Positions 45,075 through 55,331 are shown, counted from the first letter of the stretch. The stretch: DNA of 64,000 nucleotides from Ryuthela nishihirai (GCA_038380435.1 JAWZYU010000025.1:50476691-50540690); one strand, 5' to 3'. Translations and numbers: made by a program. The notes: generated by a model not told the origin, from the letters alone.

Positions 45075-45750
45075 TAATGCTGAAAGGTATTAGGAATTGA
45101 TTGGTCAGGAAGTTTACTGTTGTCGACAGTTTCTACAATAAACTTTTACCATTACATATCAGTAAAATCAAAAAACATCAAACTTTTGTGATAATTTTTG
45201 GATTTCTTCAGTTGTAAAATCCAAACCAGTGGTCAGTACAGAGGATAAACTTTGAAGTTAACTAGAAAACAATATTGTATGCATTTGTGGTGTTTAACAT
45301 ATTTATATTCACATAATAGATGAAATGACAGATATCCCCTCAAATATTCTCTAATATGATTATAGAATACATTTGTAACAAAATTAAAACAAAATCTGCA
45401 GTCACATGCAATAAAGATATGACAGTAGACTGTTATACCTTTATTATAATATACCTGACTTATCTCATTTTACAATGAAGAGTGATTGGAAATATATGCA
45501 CTTTTAATTACTCCTTTGAAAGTAAAAAATTCTTTAACTTTACTATTAAATCCTTTTTCAAAATATCCTTTTATTTATTAATCCATATGTACGCTAGATG
45601 TAGCCCACACATTCTTTAATATCCCTATAACTTGACCTGATTTCAGAGATATAATTATGCGGAATAATTTAATGCTGAAAGTTATTAGGAATTGATTGGT
45701 CAGGAAGTTTACTGTTGTCGACAGTTTCTACAATGAACTTTTACCATTAC
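45075..45750. repeat. Direct duplication of 81 bp inside the THAP intron
   Basis: 45075-45155 and 45670-45750 are about 95% identical (TAATGCTGAAAGGTATTAGG to AACTTTTACCATTAC), 595 bp apart. Origin unknown. Confidence 0.9.
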
Positions 45751-45767
45751 CTGTCCTGCTTCTATTA

Positions 45768-45885
45768 AAAAAAATAGCTGTGAGGTAGGCAAAACTTCAG
45801 CAGGAAAATAATACATATTCACAAAGCCATCTCTAGGCTTTGAACATGGGTCCAATTTGTATCCAAGTATACTAGTAATAGCACC
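45768..45885 (-). mobile_element. Possible very old SINE2 relic
   Basis: CTGTGAGGTAGGCAAAACTTC, then CAGCAGGAAAATAATAC and GAACATGGGTCC line up weakly with the SINE2 body and head. Confidence 0.4.
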
Positions 45886-46365
45886 AAAATAATTTCTAAT
45901 ACTTATGCAGAGATTTTATATTTAAAAGTAGGTTTTCCCATGATCTTGCCTTTGGCTTATATATGTATTCCAAGTTTAACAGTATTATCGTATTAACTTA
46001 TACGAGATATATTTGAACTCTATGGATATATAAATATAGTGATATAACATTAGACCCTGAAACTATCCCAACAAAAGTACCAATTTCTTAACTTACTACT
46101 GTAATCTATTAAATAAAAAGTCTGGTCACTGTGAAATATTCTTTTCTATTTAAGCATTTTAGCATATGTACATTCGACATTTTTTATTCCAGCATATTAG
46201 GTTTCTTACTTAATAAAAATAACGTCAAATTAATCCATAACAGATCAATGATATTATATATGTATATTATATAAACGTAACATACAATAGTTAAAACGAT
46301 AATTTTTACTTTAGAAGTTCATAAGTATGACAACAGATATTAATACAGAATAAAGTTCTTCTTAC

Positions 46366-46526
46366 CTTGGATGCTTTCGTTGGACAGAAGTTTTGCCTTG
46401 GTATTGAACTTTCTGAACTTGCCATTTCTGTCGCAAATCGATATCTTCTGGAAATTTAAAAACTGAGAATATTTGCTCCCCATCGTAATTGCTCCTGCAC
46501 TGAGGAACGCAGCAGCGCGATGGCAT
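46366..46526 (-). pseudogene. THAP domain, exon 1
   Basis: The minus strand starts at ATG (46526) with MPSRCCVPQCRSNYDGEQ, then FSVFKFPEDIDLRQKW. It holds the first Cys pair of the C2CH finger and the FP..D..R..W core typical of THAP domains. After W the original frame is lost: the expected IPRQNFCPTKASK lies two bases out of frame, and the junction contains a tandem 8-bp repeat (AAGTTCAG/AAAGTTCA) that explains the shift. The exon ends at a good donor (CCAAG/GTAAGA). Read in frame 0 the peptide ends at the donor TAA. The finger is therefore broken unless the shift is an assembly error. Confidence 0.8.
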
Positions 46527-46559
46527 TTCGCTAAAAAAAATCAATGAACGTAATAACAA

Positions 46560-46665
46560 ACCACACTAAATCATACGTTTTGCCGAACTAGCTAAACACT
46601 AACAAAGGCAAGATGGAGGCGACGCTACTAGCTACGGGTCGACTAAAATTGACGTCATCAGAATC
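46560..46665 (-). promoter_or_regulatory. Putative promoter of the THAP gene
   Basis: Upstream of exon 1 on the minus strand: TGACGTCA (CRE) at 46652, and CCTCCATCTTGCC at 46610-46622, the complement of a YY1-like AAGATGG core often found near start sites. The CRE lies about 55 bp from the TIR end. No TATA box is obvious. Confidence 0.4.
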
Positions 46666-46707
46666 GCTTCACCGACTGGTAAGGCCTTCTCCTCTAGGTG
46701 GTGTTGG

Positions 46708-46741
46708 CCTGGCGCGCTACCGACTGAGTCACCCCCACCCC
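46708..46741 (-). mobile_element. SINE1, head-side remainder
   Basis: CCTGGCGCGCTACCGACTGAG then CACCCCCACCCC continues the SINE1 broken at 39577. The right TSD ATGGACTAATGG at 46742-46753 matches 39190-39201. Confidence 0.95.
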
Positions 46742-46861
46742 ATGGACTAATGGAAACAGAAGTCTGTGGATGAACTGACCGAAAACAAAAGTCCGAGGAT
46801 GAATCCACCGAAAAAAAAACAGTTTTTTTTTTCAATGAAAAGCAGTGCTTGTCATTGAAAT

Positions 46862-47063
46862 AAAAAAAAAAATAAAAACCCCCTCAAGCAGCTGCTTGCC
46901 ACAGAGGTCTGACAGGAGCCTGTCAGTTTATATGCCAAAGTAGAACGTCTGAGAGGATGGCAGAACCTCAGCAGGAAAACGACACAAACAGCCATGCCTT
47001 ACCCGGGGCTCGAACCCAGATCCCTTAGATCAGTAGCCAAGCGCGCTAACCACTCGGCCATGG
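46862..47063 (-). mobile_element. SINE2, full-length copy
   Basis: AAATAAAAA tail, CCCCTCAAGCAGCTGCTTGC, body, head CTAACCACTCGGCCATGG. It ends just before the foldback element. Confidence 0.93.
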
Positions 47064-47428
47064 GATCTGAATGTAATCTGTTACTCTATTGAAAGATGAC
47101 GCGTCGACATCTGTAGTAGCAAGAGTTTTAAATCTCTTGTTTTTCTTGTTTTTCTTATTGCCAAATGTTTTGCCTATCTTTAAATGAAAAGCTTTTCAAG
47201 GCAAGACTAGAAGAAATTTCAAACCACAAGAAAAGCATGTCGCATCTTGCGGAATGAGATGATCGTTTTCAAAGAGAATGAATATTTTTTAATTTCGGTC
47301 TTTAGCACCATCTAACAGTGGAAATTTGAACTAATAATGATAATATTTTATTAGTGGATAAAAGCACAATAAATATTTTCCGTTTATCTCTTTAAAAAAA
47401 ATTGCTTTTGCCCCCCCCCCCCCCTCTG

Positions 47429-47714
47429 GCGCAAAAACTCCCCGCCCTATCCACGGTCAGTAGGGGACACCGATGGGCTTGGAAAGGCCACCGTCCGTCG
47501 GACGGGACGTTAAGCCGTGGCCCCGTGTGCGGGAGAGCCATACCCTGTGCACGTTAAAGAACACGCTGGATGGCCTTGACGGAAGGCTACCATCTGTCTC
47601 CCAACAGCTGTTCCAGTGGGTCCCCTCCCCCAACCTTCTCTGAGCCTTCGGGGTCCATGTGACCTGGCCATTTAGCCCATGGTGTGCAAAAAAGTGCCGC
47701 TCAGAGGTAAAACA
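47429..47714 (+). mobile_element. SINE1, head-truncated
   Basis: After a poly-C run, starts GCGCAAAAACTCCCCGCC and continues to GCTCAGAGGTAAAACAATC. Confidence 0.92.
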
Positions 47715-48023
47715 ATCAGAGGTAATAAATTGAATATTTGGGGTTATTTGCGAAATGTGAATCGTAAAATTCTATCAATATCTTATCCAACCCAAAAAAA
47801 GTGTTATATCACGCAAAAGAAGTGATTTAAACGATTCGTATTTAGCAAATAACCCAGTGCATTCAATAGCAGCCTCTAACGCTGGAAAACTTTGAAAAAT
47901 AGCAAAATTATAAACGAATATTGCAAACGATTTGTTTATGCTAGAAATAAGAAATTTTGGTAATGCAGTGTGATTGCCAAGGAGTTCCCACTGATAGCAG
48001 GGATTTAAACCCTTAACCCTAAA

Positions 48024-48221
48024 ATTAAATACCCCGTCAAGCAGCTGCTTGCCACATAGGTCTGACAGGAGCATGACAGTTTATATGCCATAGTAGAAGA
48101 TCTGAGAGGATGGCAGGACCTCAGCAGAAAAACGACACACACAACCATGCCTTACCCGGTGCTCGAACCCGGTCCCATTAGATCAATAGCCAAGCGTGCT
48201 AACCACTCGGCCACGGGACGG
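48024..48221 (-). mobile_element. SINE2, full-length copy
   Basis: 13-bp TSD CCTTAACCCTAAA at 48011-48023 and 48223-48235. Tail at the left, head CTAACCACTCGGCCACGGG at the right. Confidence 0.94.
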
Positions 48222-48735
48222 CCTTAACCCTAAAGGGGTGTAAAAGCATTTTTTTAAAGAAATAAACGAAAAAACACTTTTTGTGTTTTTATATACTAAA
48301 AAACATTATTATTATTTCATTTTCCTAATCATCAATTACTTTGAATTGTCACTGTTAGAAGGTGCTAAGGACCGAAATTAAAAAAAAGAATTCCTTCTCT
48401 TTGAAAACGATCATCTCATTCCGCAAGATGCGACATGCTTTCTTGTGGTTGGAAATTTCTTCTAGTCTTGCCTTGAAAAATTTGGCATTTAAAGATAGGC
48501 AAAACATTTGGCAATAAGAAGGTTTAAGACTTTTGCTACTACAGATGTCGAGGTATCATTGCTCGATGGAGTAACAGATGCTCTATTCCACCACGCGGAT
48601 TTTACAGTAGTGTCGGCTTGCTGTTTATCTATCACCTACCAGTCAAAAATTTAAAAAACCTTTTTTAAGTGATATGTAATTTTATGAAAAGAAGAAGAAG
48701 TTAAAACTAGGAATAAAATCTAAACTTTTCTAAGT

Positions 48736-48939
48736 TACATTCGCTCAGAAAAATATCCGAACACTATGGTTCATTGCAGAATTTAGAAAAAATATCTGGC
48801 AACGATTTTTTTAGAAATTAGTGATTCACGTGACACGAAGGTTACCAAATCACTAATTCAAAAAAAAAATCGTTGCCAGATATTTTTTCTGAATTCTGTA
48901 ATCAACCGTAGTGTTCGAATATTTTTTTGAACGACTGTA
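48736..48939. mobile_element. Palindromic Tc1-type MITE, full copy
   Basis: Diverged termini TACATTCGCTCAGAAAAATA and ATTTTTTTGAACGACTGTA, with a central TTCACGTGACACGAAGG. Confidence 0.9.
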
Positions 48940-49027
48940 CAAAAATTGGGATATCAGGTAGCCAACCAGGCTGCCAATTTTCCCTTAGCCCCGTTATTCC
49001 GTCAAGTTACAAAAATATTACGAGATA

Positions 49028-49062
49028 ACGTGGCAAGCAGCTGCTTGAGAGGGTATCTATTA
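49028..49062 (+). mobile_element. SINE2, 3' stub
   Basis: CGTGGCAAGCAGCTGCTTGAG then AGGGTATCTATTATTATTTA; only the last 35 bp of the family. Confidence 0.75.
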
Positions 49063-49242
49063 TTATTTATTTAAAATAAGAATTCAAGAGATATAATTAT
49101 CATTTTGTTATTAAAAGTCTGATAGCAGTCTATTAATATAATAGGTCATAGAGAAGATCTATAAGCAAGACTAGATCTCAGAAAAAAAGAGAGCTCCCAA
49201 GTTTATCCGAGAGATTGAACTCATGTTCCTTTGTTCTACATG

Positions 49243-49323
49243 TACACTGCTCAAAAAAATTAGGTGATATTTCTTGGCTTCATATTCATTTTGAAATATA
49301 CTCTAATTTTTGTGAGCAGTATA
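49243..49323. mobile_element. 80-bp Tc1/mariner-type mini-MITE
   Basis: TACACTGCTCAAAAAAATTAG at the left and CTAATTTTTGTGAGCAGTA at the right form inverted ends, a common Tc1/mariner terminus pattern with TA outside. Confidence 0.75.
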
Positions 49324-49939
49324 CAATGTTTTTTGAAAGTTTGAAAAGTTCAACTAGACATTCTTCGAATTTAAACGTAGAATCTTCTGACAACGCATTT
49401 AGTTACTCTGTTAGTTAAGCTACCAGGAAATCCTGAGTTGAGTACAAAAGAGACTTCTGGTTAAAAACATTCTACTTGCTTACTTACCAAATCATTATTA
49501 TCAGGATTTTATCCTCTATATGTACCTGTAGGCCCAATTTATTGCCACATTTCCTGTCTTCACAACTAATCAATGTTATCAATGGCTGCTCATTGATAAG
49601 ACCAGATACATATGTCTACTTCTTTCAGAGAGTACATAATATTTCAGACAGTCAATAAGCAGAAAGTTACAGTTCAGTTAAATTCTTTGAATAACTTTAT
49701 TTCAGTGTGACTGAATTTCAAAGAGAAGCGAAAAATTCTTTTCGTTCCATTTCGAGATTAATTTTGTTTGTTTCTTTAGAAAATTTGCTCATTTGTCAGC
49801 AGGAGGTTGGAGGAATGCCCTCCACTAGACTTTAGTACTAAGCTTGCTAGTACTGAGGCTTCTAATAGCTAGAACGGAGGCGAAAAAATACAGCAAAATG
49901 TATTACATGAAGAATTTACAGTGAATAATTCTAGAAGAT
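49324..49939. other. Single-copy DNA, nothing recognised
   Basis: Short open frames without recognised motifs. Confidence 0.45.
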
Positions 49940-50116
49940 ACTAGGTTACAGAAGCTAGAGCGTCCTAGGTTTTACAAGCCTTTTCATACAAGGACATGCC
50001 CAACTAAGACTGAAGTCACTGCTGACATTCCCTCAGCTACAGCTAACACAACACATAAAGTTTGCGCTGCTGAAACAGTAACTAGTTCCATAACCACTAT
50101 GCCAGTTAAGGCTTAA
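49940..50116 (-). mobile_element. SINE3, copy 2
   Basis: Aligns with 16453-16622 through CATACAAGGACATGCCC, ACTGAAGTCACTGCTGAC, AACACAACACATAAAGTTTG and CCACTATGCCAGTTAAGGC. Confidence 0.65.
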
Positions 50117-50216
50117 GTGGCAGTTGTTGCCTTTTTTGAAAAACATTTTTAAAGACCACTAAAACAGAGGCAAAGATTTTATACTATAACAATTCTCCAT
50201 TACGTCCTTTTCACTA

Positions 50217-50435
50217 ATCTTTGAGCCTTTGGGGTCCTTGTGATCTGTCCATTTAGCTCATTGTGCGCAAAAGGTGGACTGCTCATTGATAAACCACACA
50301 TCCCTTACGATCCTTAAGATCATTTACGATCCTTAACATCCCACACATCCTTAAGACTTTGGATCCTTTGCGTTTAGTAATTTAGCCCATTGGGCAAAAC
50401 AGTACTACTCAGAAATAAAACAACCCAATCCAAGC
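50217..50435 (+). mobile_element. SINE1 tail fragments
   Basis: CTTTGAGCCTTTGGGGTCC at 50217 with ATTTAGCTCATTGTGC, then a second piece at 50353 ending AAAACAACCCAATCC. Both strongly diverged. Confidence 0.7.
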
Positions 50436-50467
50436 TTCTAACATCTTCTACGAATTTTCATCATTCC

Positions 50468-50640
50468 CTGGGTTCGAGCCCCGGGTAAGGCATGGCTGTT
50501 TGTGTCCTTTTTCTGCTGAGGTCCTGCCATCCTCTCAGACCTTCTACTGTGGCATATAAACTGACAGGCTCCTGTCAGACCTCTGTGGCAAGCAGCTGCT
50601 TGAGGAGGTATTTATTTATTATTTATTTATTATGACACAA
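50468..50640 (+). mobile_element. SINE2, 5'-truncated
   Basis: Starts just before the B box (CCCTGGGTTCGAGCCCCGGG) and ends GCTTGAGGAGGTATTTATTT. Confidence 0.92.
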
Positions 50641-51544
50641 GTGAGATTTTTAAAACACCTACGCAATGAATGACATATGCTATTATTTTGTCTCTCAGCA
50701 TAAAACACACACAAAAAGAAAAGCTCCTTTTGAAATACATAATTTTCATTAGAGACCAATCAAGTTATTAACTGCTCTAAAATTAGAATCAGTAGCTTCT
50801 CAACATAAACTACCAGCTGTGAGAGAATATCCATTTCCTTCGTTGATAGTAATGAAACTCTCCTCTGCTATACCATCAACCCTACGAAGCTTAAAACATG
50901 GCCAAATACGCGAAATTGGAGGACCCCCTATCAGTTTGCTTGCGTGGGGGAATGTTGAGCTCCTCATTCCTCCAAACTGCCTTCTTGTCTGCTCCCTTAA
51001 TAGGCGGCCATTTGTTTAAGTGGCCGTTACGCCTACAGCGCACAGAAGGAGACCAACAAGAAAGGTTTATGTTTATTTATCATGACAGAGTGTCCGTCCC
51101 AGCCAGTGATGTGTGTGTAGACAGGCCGCAGCACACGCGAAATTATCTAAATACACATTTCCAGAAAGGGGCCATAAAATTTCTCATTTCTTTTATGTCT
51201 GGCGTGGAGATACCACACACTATGCCAGGAGTGGATATTTCTTCTTGCACATCACTTGAGGCTCGCAACACCGTTAACACTGCTGCTTGGCTCTTGGTTA
51301 TTCAGAACAGAACGAAAGAGTAGTTTAATGTTCACAGGCAGTAGCATGAAGCTCATGGGCTTCTAAAGATTCAGTAGTCTCACTTTACTCCTCTCGTGAA
51401 AGGATGTAGATTTGAACAAAAATTATTAGCACCACTGAAATGCTTTCTTGAACGTAACATCCTGTATGCAAAGGGAAAAATAGACATGGTGTCTTAGAAA
51501 TGAAAATTTAGCTTCAGCGGTGTAAATTCAGGCAATTAGTTCAT
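50641..51544. other. SINE-free single-copy stretch, possibly conserved
   Basis: 51005-51200 is GC-balanced and has motif-like runs (AGGTTTATGTTTATTTATCA, GGGGCCATAAAATTTCTC). A 141-codon plus-strand frame at 50898-51323 has no recognised domain and an overlapping frame competes with it, so I do not call it a gene. CTGCCTTCTTGTCTGCTC at 50986-51003 recurs in the SINE1 at 51.6 kb. Confidence 0.35.
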
Positions 51545-51557
51545 TAAAGTTGAAAGG

Positions 51558-51866
51558 GTTGGGTTGGGTTGTTTTACCTCTGCCTTCTTGTCTGCTCTTT
51601 TTTGCACTCCAAGGGCTAAATGGCCAGGTGACATGGACCCCGAAGGCTCAGAGAAGGTTGGGGGAGGGGACCCACTGGGACAGCTGTTGGGAGACAGATG
51701 GTAGCCTCCCGTCAAGGCCATCCAGCGTGTTCTTTAACGTGCACAGGGTATGGCTCTCCCACACACGGGGCCACGGCTTAACGTCCCATCCGACGGACGG
51801 CGGCCTTTCCAAGCCCATCGGTGTCCCCTACTGACCGTGGGCAGGGCGGGGAATTTTGCGGAGATA
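51558..51866 (-). mobile_element. SINE1, head-truncated, with a replaced patch
   Basis: TSD TAAAGTTGAAAGG-like at 51545-51557 and 51866-51878. In the tail, the usual GAGCGGCAC is replaced by CCTTCTTGTCTGCTC (51583-51597). The copy ends at GCGGAGA. Confidence 0.9.
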
Positions 51867-51979
51867 AAAGTTGAAAGGAAGTTAATGCACACCGTAAAGT
51901 TAATATACGCATAAATGGTTCATCTGCTTATCAGTTTAATAGAGTTTACTAAATGTACTGATGGGAAAACCATAAAGTG

Positions 51980-52357
51980 TTATGTTGTTTTACCTCTGAG
52001 CAGGAATTTTTTTTGCACACAATGGTCTAAATGGTCAGGTCATAAGGGCCCCGAAGGTTCAGGGGTTGGGGGAGGGGACCCACTGGATAGCTGTTGAGAG
52101 ACAGATGGTAGCTTCCCATGAAGGCATCCACATATTTTTAACGTGTACAGGATATGTCTCTCCTACACACGGGGCCACGGCTCAACGTCTCATCCGACGG
52201 ACGGTCACCGTGCAATCCCATCGGTGTCCCCTACTGAGCGAGGACAGGGTGAGGAGTTTTGCGGAGATAAATCTCAATGCTGGTACAGTTGAGACTCAAA
52301 CCGGGGTAGTGAAAATTACAAATCTGTCACGCTATCGACTGAGCTAACACCCTCCCA
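51980..52357 (-). mobile_element. SINE1, old diverged copy
   Basis: Tail GTTGTTTTACCTCTGAGCAG, core ACGTGTACAGGATATG, head CGCTATCGACTGAGCTAACAC. Many substitutions. Confidence 0.87.
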
Positions 52358-52645
52358 CTAACAGCTACGACTACAGCTGTCGGCATTTTATGTAAACCCC
52401 AGGAACGAAAGATAACATCATGAACATTGTGTTTGATGAAACACTAGCACCAGAAGAACAGCAGCATGTACTAGTGCATTACAAACTTTTGTGTGGGAAA
52501 CACTGCGCGAGAATCTACTGTGCTCATGTCACATCTGGCTTGTGAAGACTTTGTTACCAGCAGAAACACCTCCATGAAGTTACGCTTTCTGTCGGATACT
52601 ACTATGAATTTGTGCCATATATTTCCAAAATGAATTCGGATGACG

Positions 52646-53030
52646 ATTGGGTTGTTTTACCTCTGAGCGGCACTTTTTTGCACACCATGGGCTAAATGGC
52701 CAGGTCACATGGACCCCGAAGGCTCAGAGAAGGTTGGGGGAGGGGACCCACTGGAACAGCTGTTGGGAGACAGATGGTAGTCTCCCGTCAAGGCCATTCA
52801 GCGTGTTCTTTAACGTGCACAGAATATGGCTTTCCCGCACACGGGGCCACGGCTTAACGTCCCATCCGACGGACGGCGGCCTTTCCCAGCCCATCGGTGT
52901 CCCCTACTGACCGTGGGCAGGGCAGGGAATTTTGCGGAGATAAATCTCAACGCTGACCCATCTGGGACTCGAACCTGGGAACTACAGATTACGAGTCTTG
53001 CGCGCTACCGACTGAGCCCCCCCCCGCCCC
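52646..53030 (-). mobile_element. SINE1, full-length copy
   Basis: TSD TCGGATGACG at 52636-52645 and 53031-53040. Near consensus. Confidence 0.94.
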
Positions 53031-53040
53031 TCGGATGACG

Positions 53041-53340
53041 GAAAAGATATTTGTCTTGTGGAATGCAATGATGAACCTGCACATATGAGAATATGAGAAC
53101 AACCTTCATCCTCAGCAATATCCATAGCCCCCTCCACACTCACATATACCCACGTTTTCTCTACAAACGTCTCTTTTAATTCTCATTGGCCCCTGCATCA
53201 AATTCTTCCATGTACTGGACCTCGCGAGCACCCAACTTACTCTATGTAGTGTTAAAGGTTTTGGTAGAAATGTAAAAGATATACGACGTTTCGAATATTG
53301 AATATACTACGATACGATATTGCCAATATTGGATGAGTAG
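53041..53340. other. Single-copy DNA, nothing recognised
   Basis: No repeat or coding motif seen. Confidence 0.45.
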
Positions 53341-53469
53341 TACAGTCGCTCAAAAAAGTATCCGAACACTATGGTTGATTACAGAATTCAGAAAAAATAT
53401 CTAGCAACGATTTTTTTTCTGAATTCTGTAATCAACCATAGTGTTCGGACACTTTTTTGAGCGACTGTA
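53341..53469. mobile_element. Palindromic Tc1-type MITE, minimal copy
   Basis: 129 bp, almost a perfect palindrome: TACAGTCGCTCAAAAAAGTA at the left, its complement at the right, and arms of about 60 bp meeting near CTAGCAACGATTTTTTTTCTG. It lacks the central CACGTG part of longer copies. Confidence 0.95.
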
Positions 53470-54142
53470 TTTCGGAGTCCATGGAACTAATATGAATTCT
53501 AATGGAAGGGGAAGAGGCGTTATGCTTGAGTCTAATTGAAGGATGACATACTCGAGGCTGTGATTTTCAGGTACTGTCTTAAAAAGTGTAAATTTTTCAA
53601 GCCTTAAAAGGTGAGGAGGGTGGGTAATAACACAATATCCCCTCTTCCGTACGAAAATCACAGTGACTAAGATACCGCCTACAGATAAGGACTTAGGTTA
53701 TAATAATTGTCAATACTAGTATTGGGTCACGCAAAGTTCCGAACCTCAGATTACGATCCTGTCATATTATTAAAGAACCAAAGGAAAACCTCCTGCAACA
53801 GAAGGCCTTACAACTAAGTTATGACATACATGTAGTCCTAAAAATCTAGACATTTCTTATATATGTATTATTACTGGGGAATTTTAATATTTATGTATAT
53901 TTTAATATATTTATGTATATTTTAATATATTTATGTATATTTTAGTAATTTTAATCAGGGGCAAGCACAGTTAATCAGGGCACAGAAAATTAATAATATT
54001 AATTTTCAAATATACCTTACTTTAGAGAGAAAATTGTTCTTATTTATTGGCATTATCACAATGCTAATATATACGAATAATGTTTTTCTAAATAATGTGT
54101 ATTTATAAATAAACATTAGTATAAAGATTAGTACGACTATTT
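53470..54142. other. AT-rich DNA with a short tandem repeat
   Basis: A 20-bp unit TTTAATATATTTATGTATAT repeats three times at 53884-53945. GAACCTCAGATTACGATCCTG at 53740 looks like a SINE1 head remnant (minus) and resembles the 58-kb array units. Confidence 0.55.
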
Positions 54143-54736
54143 GAAGGGTAGAAGAGAACAGGCCAAAATCGGAGAAGTTTTGAGTGAAAAAAAATTATTC
54201 GTTTTGGTGTTCCACAGGGTTCTGTTTTGGGACCTCAATTATTCTCAATATATGCAAATGGTCTGCTGTATTAAACACTAAATTCAAGGAGAAGGTTGTT
54301 TCTTTCGCAGATTACACTGCTCTGGTTTATGAAAAAACTGATGAAGAACTATTAAGTAGTAATGCTGAAGATTTCGAACATTTCAAAATTGCAAAGAAAT
54401 AAATTTATAATAAATGTAAATAAATGTAAATGTATTTCAATACTGTTAGAGAAATGTACAGAGATCTGGGAAATTAATTTATAATATGAGTGATTGCAAG
54501 CTTTTCAAACAAAACTGTGTTTCTAAACTGTGCTTGCCCCGGATTAAAATTACTGAAACAATAATATTTTTAGGAATTAATTTCGACTGTTATCTAATCT
54601 GGCATGATTATGTTAATAACGTAGTGTTAAAACACAAAAAAAATTCCCAAGATGTATCTTTTAAGAAATATGATGAATATAAAAATTTTATAGAACATAT
54701 ATATTATGCACTAATTTATTCTAGAATGCAGTATGC

Positions 54737-55331
54737 TAAGGGTTCTCAGGGGGCGGGGGTGGCTCAGTTGGTAGCGCGCCAGGCTCGTAATCTGTAGTTC
54801 CCAGGTTCGAGTCCCAGCTGGGTCAGCGTTGAGATTTATCTCCGCAAAATTCCCCGCCTTGCCCACGGTCAGTAGGGGACACCGATGGGCTTGGAAAGGC
54901 CGCCGTCCGTCGGATGGGACGTTAAGCCGTGGCCCCGTGTGCGGGAGAGCCATACCCTGTGCACGTTAAAGAACACGCTGGATGGCCTTGACGGGAGACT
55001 ACCATCTGTCTCCCAACAGCTGTTCCAGCGGGTCCCCTCCCCCAACCTTCTCTGAGCCTTCGGGGTCCATGTGACCTGGCCATTTAGCCCATGGTGTGCA
55101 AAAAAGTGCCGCTCAGAGGTAAAACAACCCAACCCAACTAAGGGTTCTCAACGTAGGGGTACGCCATGAAAGCTCAAAAGTCGCTAGATACATGTTATAT
55201 ATATATATATGTTTTATTTTATTCCCATTGTTATGCTATAACTATAGTTTTATCTTTCTATAAATGGCGTAAAACCAGTTGCATACACATTTCCAGGAGG
55301 TACGTGAAGCATAAAAGGTTGAGAACCACTG
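54737..55331. mobile_element. hAT-type element inside the LINE
   Basis: Perfect 8-bp TSD CAGTATGC at 54729-54736 and 55332-55339. Ends TAAGGGTTCTCAACG and, inverted, CAGTGGTTCTCAACCTTTTA, the hAT pattern. About 193 bp without the SINE1 it carries. Confidence 0.9.
54749..55137 (+). mobile_element. SINE1 inserted in the hAT terminus
   Basis: Perfect 13-bp TSD CTAAGGGTTCTCA at 54736-54748 and 55138-55150. Near consensus. Confidence 0.96.

Larger units (their letters stand above)
39578..46707 (-). mobile_element. 7.1-kb TIR element with THAP exons (P-like candidate)
   Basis: Both ends carry a perfect 25-bp inverted repeat starting CCAACACCACCTAGAGGAG, with matches continuing through a TACCA block and a TGACGTCA CRE about 40-60 bp inside each end (39616 and 46652). 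The flanks give a 7-bp TSD GCCTGGC (39572-39578 and 46707-46713) if the element starts CAACACC, or 5 bp CCTGG if it starts CCAAC. Minus-strand THAP exons lie near the right end. P elements have a THAP DNA-binding domain in the transposase, CA-starting TIRs and 8-bp TSDs, so P-like is the best guess. No catalytic domain was recognised in the other 4.7 kb, so this looks non-autonomous. The interior is AT-rich and SINE-poor, but holds a 700-bp MITE with an old SINE2. Confidence 0.75.
47076..48579. mobile_element. 1.5-kb foldback element with about 230-255-bp arms
   Basis: 47076-47330 and 48350-48579 are inverted copies (ATCTGTTACTC, CGACATCTGTAGTAGCAA, GATAGGCAAAACATTTGGCA, CGCAAGATGCGACATGC), roughly 88% identical by eye. 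A further inner hairpin pairs 47737-47765 (GGGTTATTTGCGAAATG) with 47832-47855. A SINE1 part and a SINE2 lie inside. No transposase frame found; the superfamily is open. Confidence 0.85.

Noticed and set aside
50898..51323. A 141-codon plus-strand gene
   Set aside because: No recognisable domain, a competing overlapping frame, and the DNA looks more like non-coding conserved sequence.
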